Assembly: GCF_900240945.1 (NCBI RefSeq)
Contig: NZ_OESG01000013.1
Coordinates: 124,001-188,000 of the forward strand
DNA: 64,000 bases
Origin: Mycobacterium sp. 3519A
GTDB lineage: Bacteria; Actinomycetota; Actinomycetes; Mycobacteriales; Mycobacteriaceae
Reading direction: 5' to 3'
Of this stretch, positions 34,282 through 42,076 are shown piece after piece. Position numbers and translations under genes: made by a program. Position 1 is the stretch's first letter; each line of letters opens with the position of its first letter. Below the pieces are notes generated by a model. That model searched no databases and was not told where the DNA came from. It saw only the letters and a program-made list of their open reading frames with translations.

Positions 34282-34322
34282 CCGCCGCGCGGCGGGAAGG
34301 CTTTCCTATCCGTCGGGATAGG
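34282..34322. terminator. Two short hairpins downstream of the 34325 gene
   Basis: CCTATCC (34305-34311) and GGATAGG (34316-34322) can pair over a four-base loop immediately after the stop of the minus-strand gene at 34325. A GC-only palindrome (34282-34296, CCGCCGCGCGGCGG core) lies just beyond. There is no U run, as is usual in mycobacteria. Confidence 0.45.
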
Positions 34323-34324
34323 GA

Positions 34325-34819
34325 CTAGGCGCGCTCAGCCGTCATGTTCATCTCGACGGTGCCCTGGCAGGCGCCGCTCGCGATGTCGGTGTGCATGGTG
34401 CCTGCCAGTGTTCCATCCGGCTGGGGCGTGTAGCGCACGGTCGATCGGGCCGGGTTCCATTCGATGGTGGTGTCGGGCATCATGCAGTCCCACTGGAAAT
34501 CGGTGGTCTGCGTCCAAGACGTTCCGTCCCAGGTGAACTGGATGGGTTCGGGAACCGTCTTGTTCCGCGGCGGCGGGCCGCTGACGATCGTCGCCACGCA
34601 CTTGCCGCTCGTGCAGGTCGAGCGGACCCCATAGGTGTCGCTGTACTGCCCCTCGGGCTGGCCGGCGGCGACGCTGGTCCCGGACTTCGGGCCGACGATG
34701 AACGTGATCGTGTACTCGCCATTCCAGGACGCGGTGTCGGCGCCGGCCGGTGCCGACAGGATCGCGGCCACCATGAGCGACCCGGCGCACATGCCAGCGG
34801 TACGACAGCCTCGCGTCAT
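34325..34819 (-). CDS. Exported protein, unknown function
   Basis: A 164-residue protein starting MTRGCRTAGMCAGSLMVAAI with signal cleavage after AGADT-like residues near 28. The mature part is beta-rich with several Trp (SWNGEYTITFIVGP, FTWDGTSWTQTTDFQWDC) and four Cys, in the style of uncharacterised mycobacterial secreted proteins. The ATG at 34819 was chosen because an open frame to 34906 would put 29 polar residues in front of the signal sequence. It is divergent from the DinB-like gene. Confidence 0.75.
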   Translation of the reverse strand: MTRGCRTAGMCAGSLMVAAILSAPAGADTASWNGEYTITFIVGPKSGTSVAAGQPEGQYSDTYGVRSTCTSGKCVATIVSGPPPRNKTVPEPIQFTWDGTSWTQTTDFQWDCMMPDTTIEWNPARSTVRYTPQPDGTLAGTMHTDIASGACQGTVEMNMTAERA

Positions 34820-34897
34820 CGCCTGAGTGTCGCAGATTGCGGACGTCGCAGGCGCATCATCGATGAGAGTCGCACTGAGCTGAATCGAGGCGAGTGG

Positions 34898-35431
34898 ATG
34901 TCGCACTCAACCGCCGACCGGGCCGCATTGGCCGCCGACCTGCAACGTGCCCGGACCGATTTTCGGCACTTGTTGCAAGCTGCCGACGAGCGGGACTGGA
35001 CCAAGTCCACCGAGGACACGCGGTGGACCAACGAGCAGTTGCTGTTCCACATGGTGTTCGGCTACATGGTGGTGCGACGGCTGATCTTCCTGGTTCGCAT
35101 ACTCGGACGTCTGCCTGACGGCGTCAGCCGATGGTTCGCGCGGATTCTCGACGCGGTCGCGCGACCGTTTCACATGATCAACTACTACGGAACCTGCGCA
35201 GCTGCCCTTGTCTACAACCGCCGCCGCATGGGCGAGAAGATGGAAAGGGTGATCGACAGGCTGCAGCGGTCACTCGCTGCCGAAAGCGACGAATCATTCT
35301 GTCGCGGTATGCATTACCCGACTAGCTGGGATCTCTATTTCCGCGATTATATGACGCTCGCGGACATCTACCGGTACCCAGGACAGCACTACGACCACCA
35401 TCGGCGACAACTGACGCTGACCAAGATGTGA
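34898..35431 (+). CDS. DinB-like helical bundle protein
   Basis: A 177-residue protein of the DinB/YfiT four-helix-bundle superfamily, which includes mycothiol-dependent enzymes and damage-inducible proteins of unclear role. Features are TRWTNEQLLFHMVFGYMVVR with His near residue 51 and the C-terminal YRYPGQHYDHHRRQL, which supply the usual three-His metal site. ATG 34898 has GAGG seven bases upstream. A frame extending left to 34391 is antisense to the exported-protein gene and was ignored. Confidence 0.82.
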   Translation: MSHSTADRAALAADLQRARTDFRHLLQAADERDWTKSTEDTRWTNEQLLFHMVFGYMVVRRLIFLVRILGRLPDGVSRWFARILDAVARPFHMINYYGTCAAALVYNRRRMGEKMERVIDRLQRSLAAESDESFCRGMHYPTSWDLYFRDYMTLADIYRYPGQHYDHHRRQLTLTKM

Positions 35432-35440
35432 CGTCGCGCG

Positions 35441-35857
35441 CTACCGGCGCGCGGTGACCCCGAGTTCGGCGAGAAGGCGGCGGACACGCTCTTCGATGTC
35501 GTCGCGGATAGGCCGGACCGCGTCGACGGCTTGACCGGCAGGGTCGGGCAGATCCCAGTTCTCGTAGCGTTTTCCGGGAAAGTAGGGGCACGCGTCGCCA
35601 CAGCCCATGGTGACGACGACATCGGCGGCCCGCACGATTTCGTCGGTCCAAGGCTTGGGAAATTCGCCGGTGATGTCGATGCCTACCTCGGCCATCGCGG
35701 CGATCGCTGACGGATTGATTTCCTGGCCGGGTTCGGAGCCGCCAGACCAGGCGACGGCGTCCTCTCCGGCTAGGTGGGTGAAGAAACCGAGGGCCATTTG
35801 CGACCGGCCGGCGTTATGGGTGCACAAGAACAGCACCGACGGTCTGCCGTCGGTCAT
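35441..35857 (-). CDS. arsC: Arsenate reductase (LMW-PTP fold)
   Basis: A 138-residue arsenate reductase related to low-molecular-weight tyrosine phosphatases. The oxyanion loop Cys12-THNAG-Arg18-Ser (CxxxxxRS) is at the N-terminus, and the conserved DLPDPAG carries the catalytic acid. TMGCGDACPYFPGKRYENWD follows the family pattern. It reduces arsenate to arsenite using thioredoxin or mycothiol, and the coupling thiol cannot be chosen here. ATG 35857 overlaps the aquaporin stop (ATGA) and has AGGAG six to seven bases upstream. Confidence 0.93.
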   Translation of the reverse strand: MTDGRPSVLFLCTHNAGRSQMALGFFTHLAGEDAVAWSGGSEPGQEINPSAIAAMAEVGIDITGEFPKPWTDEIVRAADVVVTMGCGDACPYFPGKRYENWDLPDPAGQAVDAVRPIRDDIEERVRRLLAELGVTARR

Positions 35858-36588
35858 GATGAACTCCTGGGGTGATGCGGTACGACGACTTCGTCGGCCA
35901 CCCGCGCGGAATCCGGGTACAGCGCAACGATCAACGCCAGACCGATGAGCCCGCCGACGATTTGGGCGGCGATGAACCCTGGCGCGGAGCCTGGAGCGAT
36001 GCCGGCGAAGGTGTCGGAGAACATGCGGCCGACGGTTACCGCTGGATTGGCGAAAGACGTTGAGCTGGTGAACCAATACGCGGCTCCGATGTAGGCGCCC
36101 ACGGCCGCCGCCGCGACGGATGCTCGGCCGGTTCGGGCGAGGGTGAAGATCAGGGCGATCAAACCGGCTGTCGCGACGATCTCGCCGACCACATGACCGG
36201 TCGTGATGCGGTCCTTGGTGGACCATTCGAACACCTGACGGTCGAACATGAAGTTGGCCAGCCATGCCCCGACGACTGCTCCGACTGTTTGAACCACGGT
36301 GTAGGCGATCGCATGGCTTCCGGCGATACCGCTGCCGGACCGGCGGCCAAGCAGCCAGTCGGCCGCCGTCACGACGGGGTTGAAGTGCGCGCCGGAGACG
36401 GGGCCGAACATCAAAATCAGCACCGCCAAGCCGAATACCGTCGCGGTCGAGTTCTCCATCAGCTGCAACCCGACATCGTTCGCCGACAGTGCGGCGGCGG
36501 CGATGCCGGAACCGACCACGACGCTGACCAGAAGGGCGGTGCCGACGAACTCGGCGAGCAGGCGGCGCGGAAGCGCGACGGTGTCCAC
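35854..36588 (-). CDS. MIP family channel (AqpS-like aquaglyceroporin)
   Basis: A 244-residue major intrinsic protein. The two half-helix motifs are HFNPVVT (NPV instead of NPA) and FANPAVT, and six membrane segments can be seen, beginning LLAEFVGTALLVSVVVGSGI. Position between arsI and arsC matches the Sinorhizobium AqpS arrangement, in which arsenite made by ArsC leaves through the channel down its gradient. The GTG start at 36588 lacks a good ribosome-binding site, and a nearby alternative cannot be excluded. Confidence 0.9.
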   Translation of the reverse strand: MDTVALPRRLLAEFVGTALLVSVVVGSGIAAAALSANDVGLQLMENSTATVFGLAVLILMFGPVSGAHFNPVVTAADWLLGRRSGSGIAGSHAIAYTVVQTVGAVVGAWLANFMFDRQVFEWSTKDRITTGHVVGEIVATAGLIALIFTLARTGRASVAAAAVGAYIGAAYWFTSSTSFANPAVTVGRMFSDTFAGIAPGSAPGFIAAQIVGGLIGLALIVALYPDSARVADEVVVPHHPRSSS

Positions 36589-36701
36589 CTACCCGCTACC
36601 CACCAGACTGTCCGCGCCGCCGACCAATCGGGAAAGCTTCTGCTCGTGAACGCCGTCGGGACCACGGGCAGTCAGCCCGACGATCCCGACGGCACGCGGA
36701 G

Positions 36702-37169
36702 TCAGCAGCAGGACGCACTGGCTTGCGCTGGCTCGGCCTGCCCACCGCAGCAGACGCTTCCGCCTTCGTTCTCGTCGACATGCTTGGGACTGGTGCCGAA
36801 GGTGTCGGAGTCCGCGAGAACCGTGTAGACCTCCCACTTCTCACCTGCGGGGCCGGTGACCCACACCTTGTCCTGGAGGGCGAAGCAACACGTCGTGCCG
36901 ATCTCCTCGTCGGTGAACAGTCCGGCGTCGGAAAGCCGGGCGATCTCGGCGTGGACGGCGTCGCTGGATTCGACTTCGACGCCGAGATGATTGATGGTGC
37001 CGCCCTGACCCCGGTTCTCGATCAGGACGAGCTTCAGAGGCGGGTCGGCCACGGCGAAGTTGGCGTAGCCCTCTTTCACCTTGGCCGGCGAGGTGTTGAA
37101 CAACGTGGAGTAGAACGTGATCGCCTCGTCGAGGTCGTCGACATTGAGTGCGAGTTGAACTCGGGACAT
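36702..37169 (-). CDS. arsI: ArsI/CadI-type VOC protein (probable C-As lyase)
   Basis: A 155-residue vicinal-oxygen-chelate protein. Iron ligands by family position are Gln5, His61 and Glu113. The vicinal pair Cys94-Cys95 (GTTCCFALQD) is the organoarsenical-binding mark of ArsI. Further Cys pairs occur at the C-terminus (SVCCGG and SCC). ArsI removes the organic group from trivalent organoarsenicals. The close relative CadI is a cadmium-induced protein without a known reaction, so a metal-binding role is the alternative. It is first of the operon arsI-aqp-arsC and divergent from arsR. Confidence 0.88.
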   Translation of the reverse strand: MSRVQLALNVDDLDEAITFYSTLFNTSPAKVKEGYANFAVADPPLKLVLIENRGQGGTINHLGVEVESSDAVHAEIARLSDAGLFTDEEIGTTCCFALQDKVWVTGPAGEKWEVYTVLADSDTFGTSPKHVDENEGGSVCCGGQAEPAQASASCC

Positions 37170-37192
37170 AATGAGTTCCTTCCTACCTGTGA

Positions 37193-37247
37193 GACATATA
37201 TCGAAGTAGCGCGCTACGCCCAGCTTCCCACCTTTTTGATATATGTC
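37193..37247. promoter_or_regulatory. Probable ArsR operators between arsI and arsR
   Basis: GACATATATC (37193-37202) and GATATATGTC (37238-37247) are perfect inverted copies 35 bases apart. Each is itself close to a TGA-TATATG-TCA type dyad. One copy lies near each divergent gene start (37169 and 37271), which fits separate ArsR sites for the two promoters. Confidence 0.65.
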
Positions 37248-37270
37248 AATATCCCTGGCAGTATTGATGC

Positions 37271-37630
37271 ATGCCGAAGACTCTGCCGATGATCGATATG
37301 TCTGCGCCGGTCTGCTGTGCGCCCGTCGCCGCGGGCCCGATGACCGACCAGGACGCACTGCATGTGGCGCTTCGGCTCAAAGCCCTCGCCGACCCCGCGC
37401 GGGTGAAGATCATGTCTTACCTGTTCAGCTCGGCGTCGGGTGAAGAGAACAGTGGCGACCTCTCGAAGGCGCTGGGGTTGACGGAGTCCACCGTCAGCCA
37501 CCACCTCACCCAACTCCGGCGCGCCGGACTCGTGGAGTCGGATCGGCGCGGCATGAACGTGTACCACCGGCCGCACCGCGATGCCCTCGGCGCGCTCTGC
37601 AGCGTCTTGGACCCCAACTGCTGCAGGTGA
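37271..37630 (+). CDS. arsR: ArsR family metalloregulator
   Basis: A 119-residue SmtB/ArsR repressor. The winged helix is visible in LKALADPARVKIMSYLFSSA and LGLTESTVSHHLTQLRRAGL. Cys15-Cys16 (APVCCAPV) near the N-terminus match the position of the arsenite-binding pair in the actinobacterial (Corynebacterium) ArsR type, and a second pair lies at the C-terminus (PNCCR). It should release DNA on binding arsenite and so derepress the divergent arsI-aqp-arsC operon and itself. Confidence 0.92.
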   Translation: MPKTLPMIDMSAPVCCAPVAAGPMTDQDALHVALRLKALADPARVKIMSYLFSSASGEENSGDLSKALGLTESTVSHHLTQLRRAGLVESDRRGMNVYHRPHRDALGALCSVLDPNCCR

Positions 37631-37650
37631 TTTCGCTCAGGCAACGAGAG

Positions 37651-37975
37651 TCACTCGTCGACGACCCGATCGCGCTCCGAGGCGGATTGCCGTGGCGGCG
37701 CGATTCGATCTTCGATGCATTGCCGGACGGCGTCTTGCCCCTCGTTCAGGCACAAGAGGCCCAACCGGGTGGCACGCCAATGCGGCGGGGCATCCGACCA
37801 CCGGCTCAGGTACACGAGCTCAGCATGTTCGAGGACCTGTAAGGCTTCTCGCACCGGTCGCTCCAGCCACCGGGTGTCACCGTCGGCGACATCGGGATAC
37901 CTGCGGTGCAGGTGACCAGCTTCGCTTCGGTGAGGTCTTTACCCTCGTTGAACGCGGGCATGAGAACACCCGCCA
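37651..37975 (-). pseudogene. Decayed ORF, probable frameshifted remnant
   Basis: The minus strand from 37854 encodes a 67-residue piece (VREALQVLEHAELVYLSRWS and onwards) with ordinary protein composition. It extends upstream in frame through RRYPDVADGDTRWLERPV to a stop near 37943. A different frame just before that stop reads MPAFNEGKDLTEA. Joined by a one-base shift they give LTEA followed by GHLHRRYPD, which looks like one original gene. I do not recognise the family. A short functional protein starting at GTG 37854 remains possible. Confidence 0.4.
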
Positions 37976-38015
37976 ACCCCTCGGGTGGACGCTGACGAGC
38001 ATCATCTCTATCTCG

Positions 38016-38189
38016 TCAGCCTCCGAAATCGTGGGCCTCGTCGTATCCGTAGTCGCCGCCGGGATCGAGGCTCACCCGCGGTGCATCGACCCGATGTGGC
38101 GTCGCCGCGGCGGGCGACGGTTGGGCCAGCGCATCGTGGGCTTCGTCGTATTCGTAGTCGGAGCCCGCGTCGATGCGGTTCTCAGTCAT
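38016..38189 (-). CDS. 57-residue acidic protein with repeated DYxYDEAHD motif
   Basis: Starts MTENRIDAGSDYEYDEAHDA at 38189, 14 bases after the cutinase stop and on the same strand. The motif DYEYDEAHD near the N-terminus recurs as DYGYDEAHD at the C-terminus, separated by about 28 residues of Pro/Ala-rich sequence. It has no Cys and no signal peptide. The spacing suggests co-transcription with the cutinase. I know of no function. The internal repeat makes a coding role more likely than chance. Confidence 0.6.
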   Translation of the reverse strand: MTENRIDAGSDYEYDEAHDALAQPSPAAATPHRVDAPRVSLDPGGDYGYDEAHDFGG

Positions 38190-38203
38190 AGGGAAAGTAT
38201 CCG

Positions 38204-39070
38204 TCAGGTTGGTCCGATGATGTGGCAGGTTGTGTCGCAGCGCATCAACGTCCCCGGAGGAAGCGGCCGCAGCGGGTTGTACGACGGCGGGGCTGGCGCC
38301 GCAGGAGGCGGGGCCGGCGCGGCAGCAGGCGGTGCGGGCGCCGGCGCGGCTGGCGCTTGAGGCGGTGGCGGCGCAGGTGCTTGTGGCGGGGGGCCCAGCG
38401 CCGCCAACACGTGATCCGCGGTAAAAGTCGCTGCCTGATCGACCATTCCGCTCTCGACGTACTGCATGTGCGCGTTGAAGTCCTGCCCGTTCGAACAGAC
38501 GAAATCGTCGGGGACGCACAAGTCGATGGTCTTGGCCGCGTACGCCGGGCCGACGTCGATCTGCGGTTCGTGGATCGCTCGCATGAAGCGGGCGTTCGGC
38601 TTTCCGAACAGCGCGACCGCGGCCACGTGGTTGGCGACGTCGGGCGGCATCGGGTTCGGCACGCCGTCGGGCGCACCGTCCGGTATCACGTTCGCGGTGA
38701 CGAAACCCGCAACGGCCGCACCCTGGGAGAACCCGCCCAGCACGATCTTGGTGTTGGGGCAGTTCGCCGCCGTCGCCTCGACGTGTGCGCTGGCGTCCCT
38801 GACGCCGTCGATCGCGGTGGGGAAGTCGATGGTTGCCGGGTAGTCGACCGGATAGACGGTCATCGTCCTGGCGCCCAGCCGGGGCCGCAGCGCGTCCACG
38901 AATGCCTGCCCGGTCGGGCCGACGCCCGGGTCCTCGGTGGTGCCGCGGGCGAAGACGACCTCGACATCGGGGCAGGGCTGCGCGGACGCGTGCAACGGCG
39001 TCAACGATGCCGCCGCGACGGCGACGAGAATTGCGAAAGAGCGCACCCGCACCGCGCAATGCTGACACAC
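38204..39070 (-). CDS. Cutinase family serine esterase with Pro/Ala-rich tail
   Basis: An exported esterase of up to 288 residues. The signal peptide VRVRSFAILVAVAAASLTPL ends near AQPC. The alpha/beta-hydrolase triad is Ser115 (GGFSQG), Asp188 (LCVPDDFVC) and His201 (NAHMQYV), numbered from the GTG at 39070. Four Cys allow the two family disulfides. A tail of about 60 residues of PAPPPA repeats follows. Family members (Cfp21/Culp) hydrolyse lipids or esters outside the cell. A start at GTG 39052 (RVRSFAIL) would give a more usual signal peptide. Confidence 0.92.
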   Translation of the reverse strand: MCQHCAVRVRSFAILVAVAAASLTPLHASAQPCPDVEVVFARGTTEDPGVGPTGQAFVDALRPRLGARTMTVYPVDYPATIDFPTAIDGVRDASAHVEATAANCPNTKIVLGGFSQGAAVAGFVTANVIPDGAPDGVPNPMPPDVANHVAAVALFGKPNARFMRAIHEPQIDVGPAYAAKTIDLCVPDDFVCSNGQDFNAHMQYVESGMVDQAATFTADHVLAALGPPPQAPAPPPPQAPAAPAPAPPAAAPAPPPAAPAPPSYNPLRPLPPGTLMRCDTTCHIIGPT

Positions 39071-39242
39071 CGCGGCGACGACGGCCTGTCGAGAATCAAA
39101 CGAAAGATGAACGCCGCGTTAATGACTGGTGCGTGAGCGTCGAAAATGCACACATGGTCGTGGCCCACGTTTGATCACGACCCTGTGTGCAATCTCGCGC
39201 GACGGGTTCACATCGGCCAGCCTCCGGCGTAGCCTGTTAGGC

Positions 39243-40580
39243 ATGAGTCAAATAGCGGCAGCGTTGCCGCCGGGGCCCCGGCTACCCAAGTGGCTCCAAA
39301 CAGTCGTGTTCCTGCGGTACTGGCCGCGCTTCGTCAAGGCATGCGGCCGCCGCTACGGCAAGGTGTTCACCATTCGCGCGCTGACCGTGCCGCCGATGGT
39401 GTACGTGGCAGATCCGGCCGAGATCAAGAAGGTGTTCGCCGGCGACCCGAGCGTCTTCCACGCCGGTGAGGCCAACGCGATGCTCAGCGGACTGCTCGGC
39501 GACACCTCGGTGTTGGTGATCGACGGCGATGTGCACCGCGACCGGCGGCGCCTGATGCTGCCGCCGTTTCACCGGGATGCGGTGGCCAGGCAGGCCGCGC
39601 AGATGGCGCAGATCGCCGCGGCCAACATCGCGGAATGGCCGGTGGGCCAACCGTTCGCGGTGGCGCCGAAGATGTCGGAAATCACACTCGAGGTGATCCT
39701 GCGGACCGTGATCGGCGCCAGCGACGCGGCCCGTCTGGCTGCGCTGCGGGCGGTGATGCCCAAGCTGCTCAACATCGGGCAGTGGGCGTCGCTGGCGATC
39801 GCGCGCCCGCAACTGCAAACCCGACGACCGTGGCGCACACTGTGGGACCGCATCCAAGAGGCCGACCGGTTGCTCTACGCCGAGATCGCCGACCGCCGCG
39901 CCGACTCGCATCTCGAGGAGCGCACCGACGTGTTGGCGATGCTGGTGCGCGCCACCGACGAAGACGGCCGCACACTCAGCGACCGCGAACTGCGCGACCA
40001 GCTGATGACGCTGCTCGTCGCGGGCCACGACACGACCGCGACCGCACTGTCGTGGGCGCTGGAACGGCTTACCCGCCACCCGGACATCCTCGAAAAGGCG
40101 GCCCGTGCCGCCGATTCCGGCGACGACGAGTACCTCGACGCGGTGGCCAAGGAGACGCTGCGGATCCGTCCGGTCGTCTACGACGTGGGCAGGGTGCTCA
40201 AAGAACCGGTGGAACTGGCGGGCTATCGGTTGCCCGCGGGCGTGATGGTGGTTCCCGGAATCGGATTGGTGCACAGCGACTCCGAGGTTTACCCGGACGC
40301 GGACCGCTTCGATCCCGACCGGATGGTCGGTGCGACGCTGAGCCCGACGACGTGGTTCCCGTTCGGTGGCGGCAACCGTCGCTGCCTGGGTGCGACGTTC
40401 GCGATGGTCGAGATGCGCGTCGTGCTGCGCGAGGTGCTGCGCCGGGTCCAGCTGGCGACGACGACGGCGGCCGGCGAGACGCAGCAGGTCAAGCACGTGA
40501 TCATGATCCCGCGCAACGGCGCACGCATCCGCGTGCGGGCGCTGCGGCCCGCACATGCCGTTACTGCGCCAACAGGTTGA
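39243..40580 (+). CDS. Cytochrome P450 (CYP135/CYP138-like)
   Basis: A 445-residue P450 with the Pro-rich start ALPPGPRLPKWLQTVVFLRY, I-helix AGHDTT (260-265), Glu304-x-x-Arg307, and the heme loop FPFGGGNRRCLG with Cys381. The N-terminal organisation and heme-loop residues resemble mycobacterial CYP135/138 more than the two P450s of the catabolic island. ATG 39243 was taken (MSQIAAAL). The frame to 39129 reads through non-protein-like sequence. It overlaps the convergent flavoprotein gene by 20 bases at its 3' end. Confidence 0.93.
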   Translation: MSQIAAALPPGPRLPKWLQTVVFLRYWPRFVKACGRRYGKVFTIRALTVPPMVYVADPAEIKKVFAGDPSVFHAGEANAMLSGLLGDTSVLVIDGDVHRDRRRLMLPPFHRDAVARQAAQMAQIAAANIAEWPVGQPFAVAPKMSEITLEVILRTVIGASDAARLAALRAVMPKLLNIGQWASLAIARPQLQTRRPWRTLWDRIQEADRLLYAEIADRRADSHLEERTDVLAMLVRATDEDGRTLSDRELRDQLMTLLVAGHDTTATALSWALERLTRHPDILEKAARAADSGDDEYLDAVAKETLRIRPVVYDVGRVLKEPVELAGYRLPAGVMVVPGIGLVHSDSEVYPDADRFDPDRMVGATLSPTTWFPFGGGNRRCLGATFAMVEMRVVLREVLRRVQLATTTAAGETQQVKHVIMIPRNGARIRVRALRPAHAVTAPTG

Positions 40581-41574
40581 CCACACCCGCGAACACCCGC
40601 GGAAAGCGTTCTGCCGCAGGCACAATCCGCGACCGTATCGGCGACCCGCTGGCCTCCAGCGCTGCCGCCGTCAACAACCGGTAGCGCCGCGACATCCGGC
40701 GCCAACGCCGGTCGTACTGCTGCGGCTGTTGCGCCACAACGCATTCCACCAGTAGCTGCGCGGCGCCGAACGCGATCCCGAGACCCTCGCCGGTCAACGC
40801 GTCGACATATCCCGCGGCGTCACCCACCAACATCACCCGGCCCGCCGTCCTGCTCCGCACCCGCTGCCGCAGCGGGCCCGCCGCGCGGTCAGGCCCGTGC
40901 GCCCGCCCCTGAACCCGCTGCTGCAGATCGGGAAACGCCGACAGATGCGCGTCGAAACTCCCTTTGCGCGACGTGAGCACCGCGACCCCGACGCAGTCGG
41001 CGGCCACCGGGGTCACGTACGCCTCCGCATCCTGCGACCAGTACACCTCGACACAGTCGCTCCACGGCGCCATCACATGATGACGACGGATACCCCATCG
41101 CCGCCGTCCGCGCGACGGCTTTGCCAATCCCAACGCGCTGCGGATCGGCGAGTGCAAACCGTCGGCGGCGGCAAGATACCGCGACTCAAAGCCGCTGCAG
41201 CGCACCGAGGTAGCGCTTTGGCTCACCGGCCCGATCTCGCCGTGCACGATCCGCACCCCTTCCGTCGTCGCCGCCTCCAACAGCGCAGCGTGCAACGCGG
41301 TGCGACGCACACCGCGCCCGGCGCCCCCACGGAACCGACCCGTGACGCGGTGCCCGCCGTCGATGTAGGTGATGCCGTGAAACGGCGTGCCGGGCGGATC
41401 GACGCCGAGGCCGTTCAGCAGCGCGACGGCGTGCGGCATCAACCCCTCACCGCACGCCTTGTCGACGGGTCCGACGCGGCGCTCGACCACGACGACCTCC
41501 AGTCCCGCTCGGGCGCCGAGGATCGCGGTGGCCAGCCCTGCCGGGCCGCCACCCGCGACCAGCAGGTCGATCAC
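40561..41574 (-). CDS. FAD-dependent oxidoreductase (geranylgeranyl-reductase/hydroxylase type)
   Basis: A 337-residue flavoprotein. The FAD motifs are (M)IDLLVAGGGPAGLATAILGA with GGGPAG, VVERRVGPVDKACGEGLMPH, and the distal GRVMLVGDAAGYVDALTGEG. The GTG at 41574 overlaps the methyltransferase stop (GTGA). In the Streptomyces srs cluster a flavoprotein hydroxylates the methylated alkylresorcinol made by a type III PKS. The same order of genes here (PKS, methyltransferase, flavoprotein) supports that role, giving an alkylquinone-type product. It could instead be a reductase of the geranylgeranyl type. Confidence 0.88.
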   Translation of the reverse strand: MIDLLVAGGGPAGLATAILGARAGLEVVVVERRVGPVDKACGEGLMPHAVALLNGLGVDPPGTPFHGITYIDGGHRVTGRFRGGAGRGVRRTALHAALLEAATTEGVRIVHGEIGPVSQSATSVRCSGFESRYLAAADGLHSPIRSALGLAKPSRGRRRWGIRRHHVMAPWSDCVEVYWSQDAEAYVTPVAADCVGVAVLTSRKGSFDAHLSAFPDLQQRVQGRAHGPDRAAGPLRQRVRSRTAGRVMLVGDAAGYVDALTGEGLGIAFGAAQLLVECVVAQQPQQYDRRWRRMSRRYRLLTAAALEASGSPIRSRIVPAAERFPRVFAGVVNLLAQ

Positions 41575-42074
41575 CGCAGACTCTCCAATGCGGCGTTCTC
41601 GACGCCGATGCGGGTGCGCAACACCAACGCGTTGAGCACGGTGAACACCACCGCCGTCACCCAGGCCGTGTGCACCAACGGCAACGCGATCCCTTCGGCG
41701 ACCACCGCGACGTAGTTCGGGTGTGAGAAGAACCGGTACGGGCCGCCGGTCACCCGCGACGCGTCGGGAATGACGACGACCCGGGTGTTCCACTGGTGCC
41801 CCAACGTCCTGATGCACCACCACCGCAACCCCTGCGCGGCGAGCACCACCGCCAGCATCGGCCAGCCCAGGGCAGGCAGGAACGGGCGGTGCGCCGCCTC
41901 CACCAGACACCCCACCAGCAGTGCGGTGTGCAGTGCCACCATCACCGGATAGTGCCGTGCGCCGAACTCGACACCGCCGCGCGCCCGACTCCACGCCAGA
42001 TTACGTTGGGCGACAACCAGTTCGACGAGCCTTTCGGCCGCCACCGCGGCGATCAGCAACGAGTACCACAGCAT
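41571..42074 (-). CDS. Isoprenylcysteine carboxyl methyltransferase-like (ICMT) membrane protein
   Basis: A 167-residue membrane methyltransferase-like protein. Hydrophobic segments include LLIAAVAAERLVELVVAQRN, LGWPMLAVVLAAQGLRWW and ALPLVHTAWVTAVVFTVLNA. The catalytic-region pattern GPYRFFSHPNYVAVVAEGIA, with RxxxHPxY, is that of SAM-binding ICMT and PEMT families. In a type III PKS operon its likely substrate is a phenolic lipid rather than a prenylated Cys. It lies two bases from the PKS stop and overlaps the flavoprotein gene. Confidence 0.9.
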   Translation of the reverse strand: MLWYSLLIAAVAAERLVELVVAQRNLAWSRARGGVEFGARHYPVMVALHTALLVGCLVEAAHRPFLPALGWPMLAVVLAAQGLRWWCIRTLGHQWNTRVVVIPDASRVTGGPYRFFSHPNYVAVVAEGIALPLVHTAWVTAVVFTVLNALVLRTRIGVENAALESLR

Positions 42075-42076
42075 GC

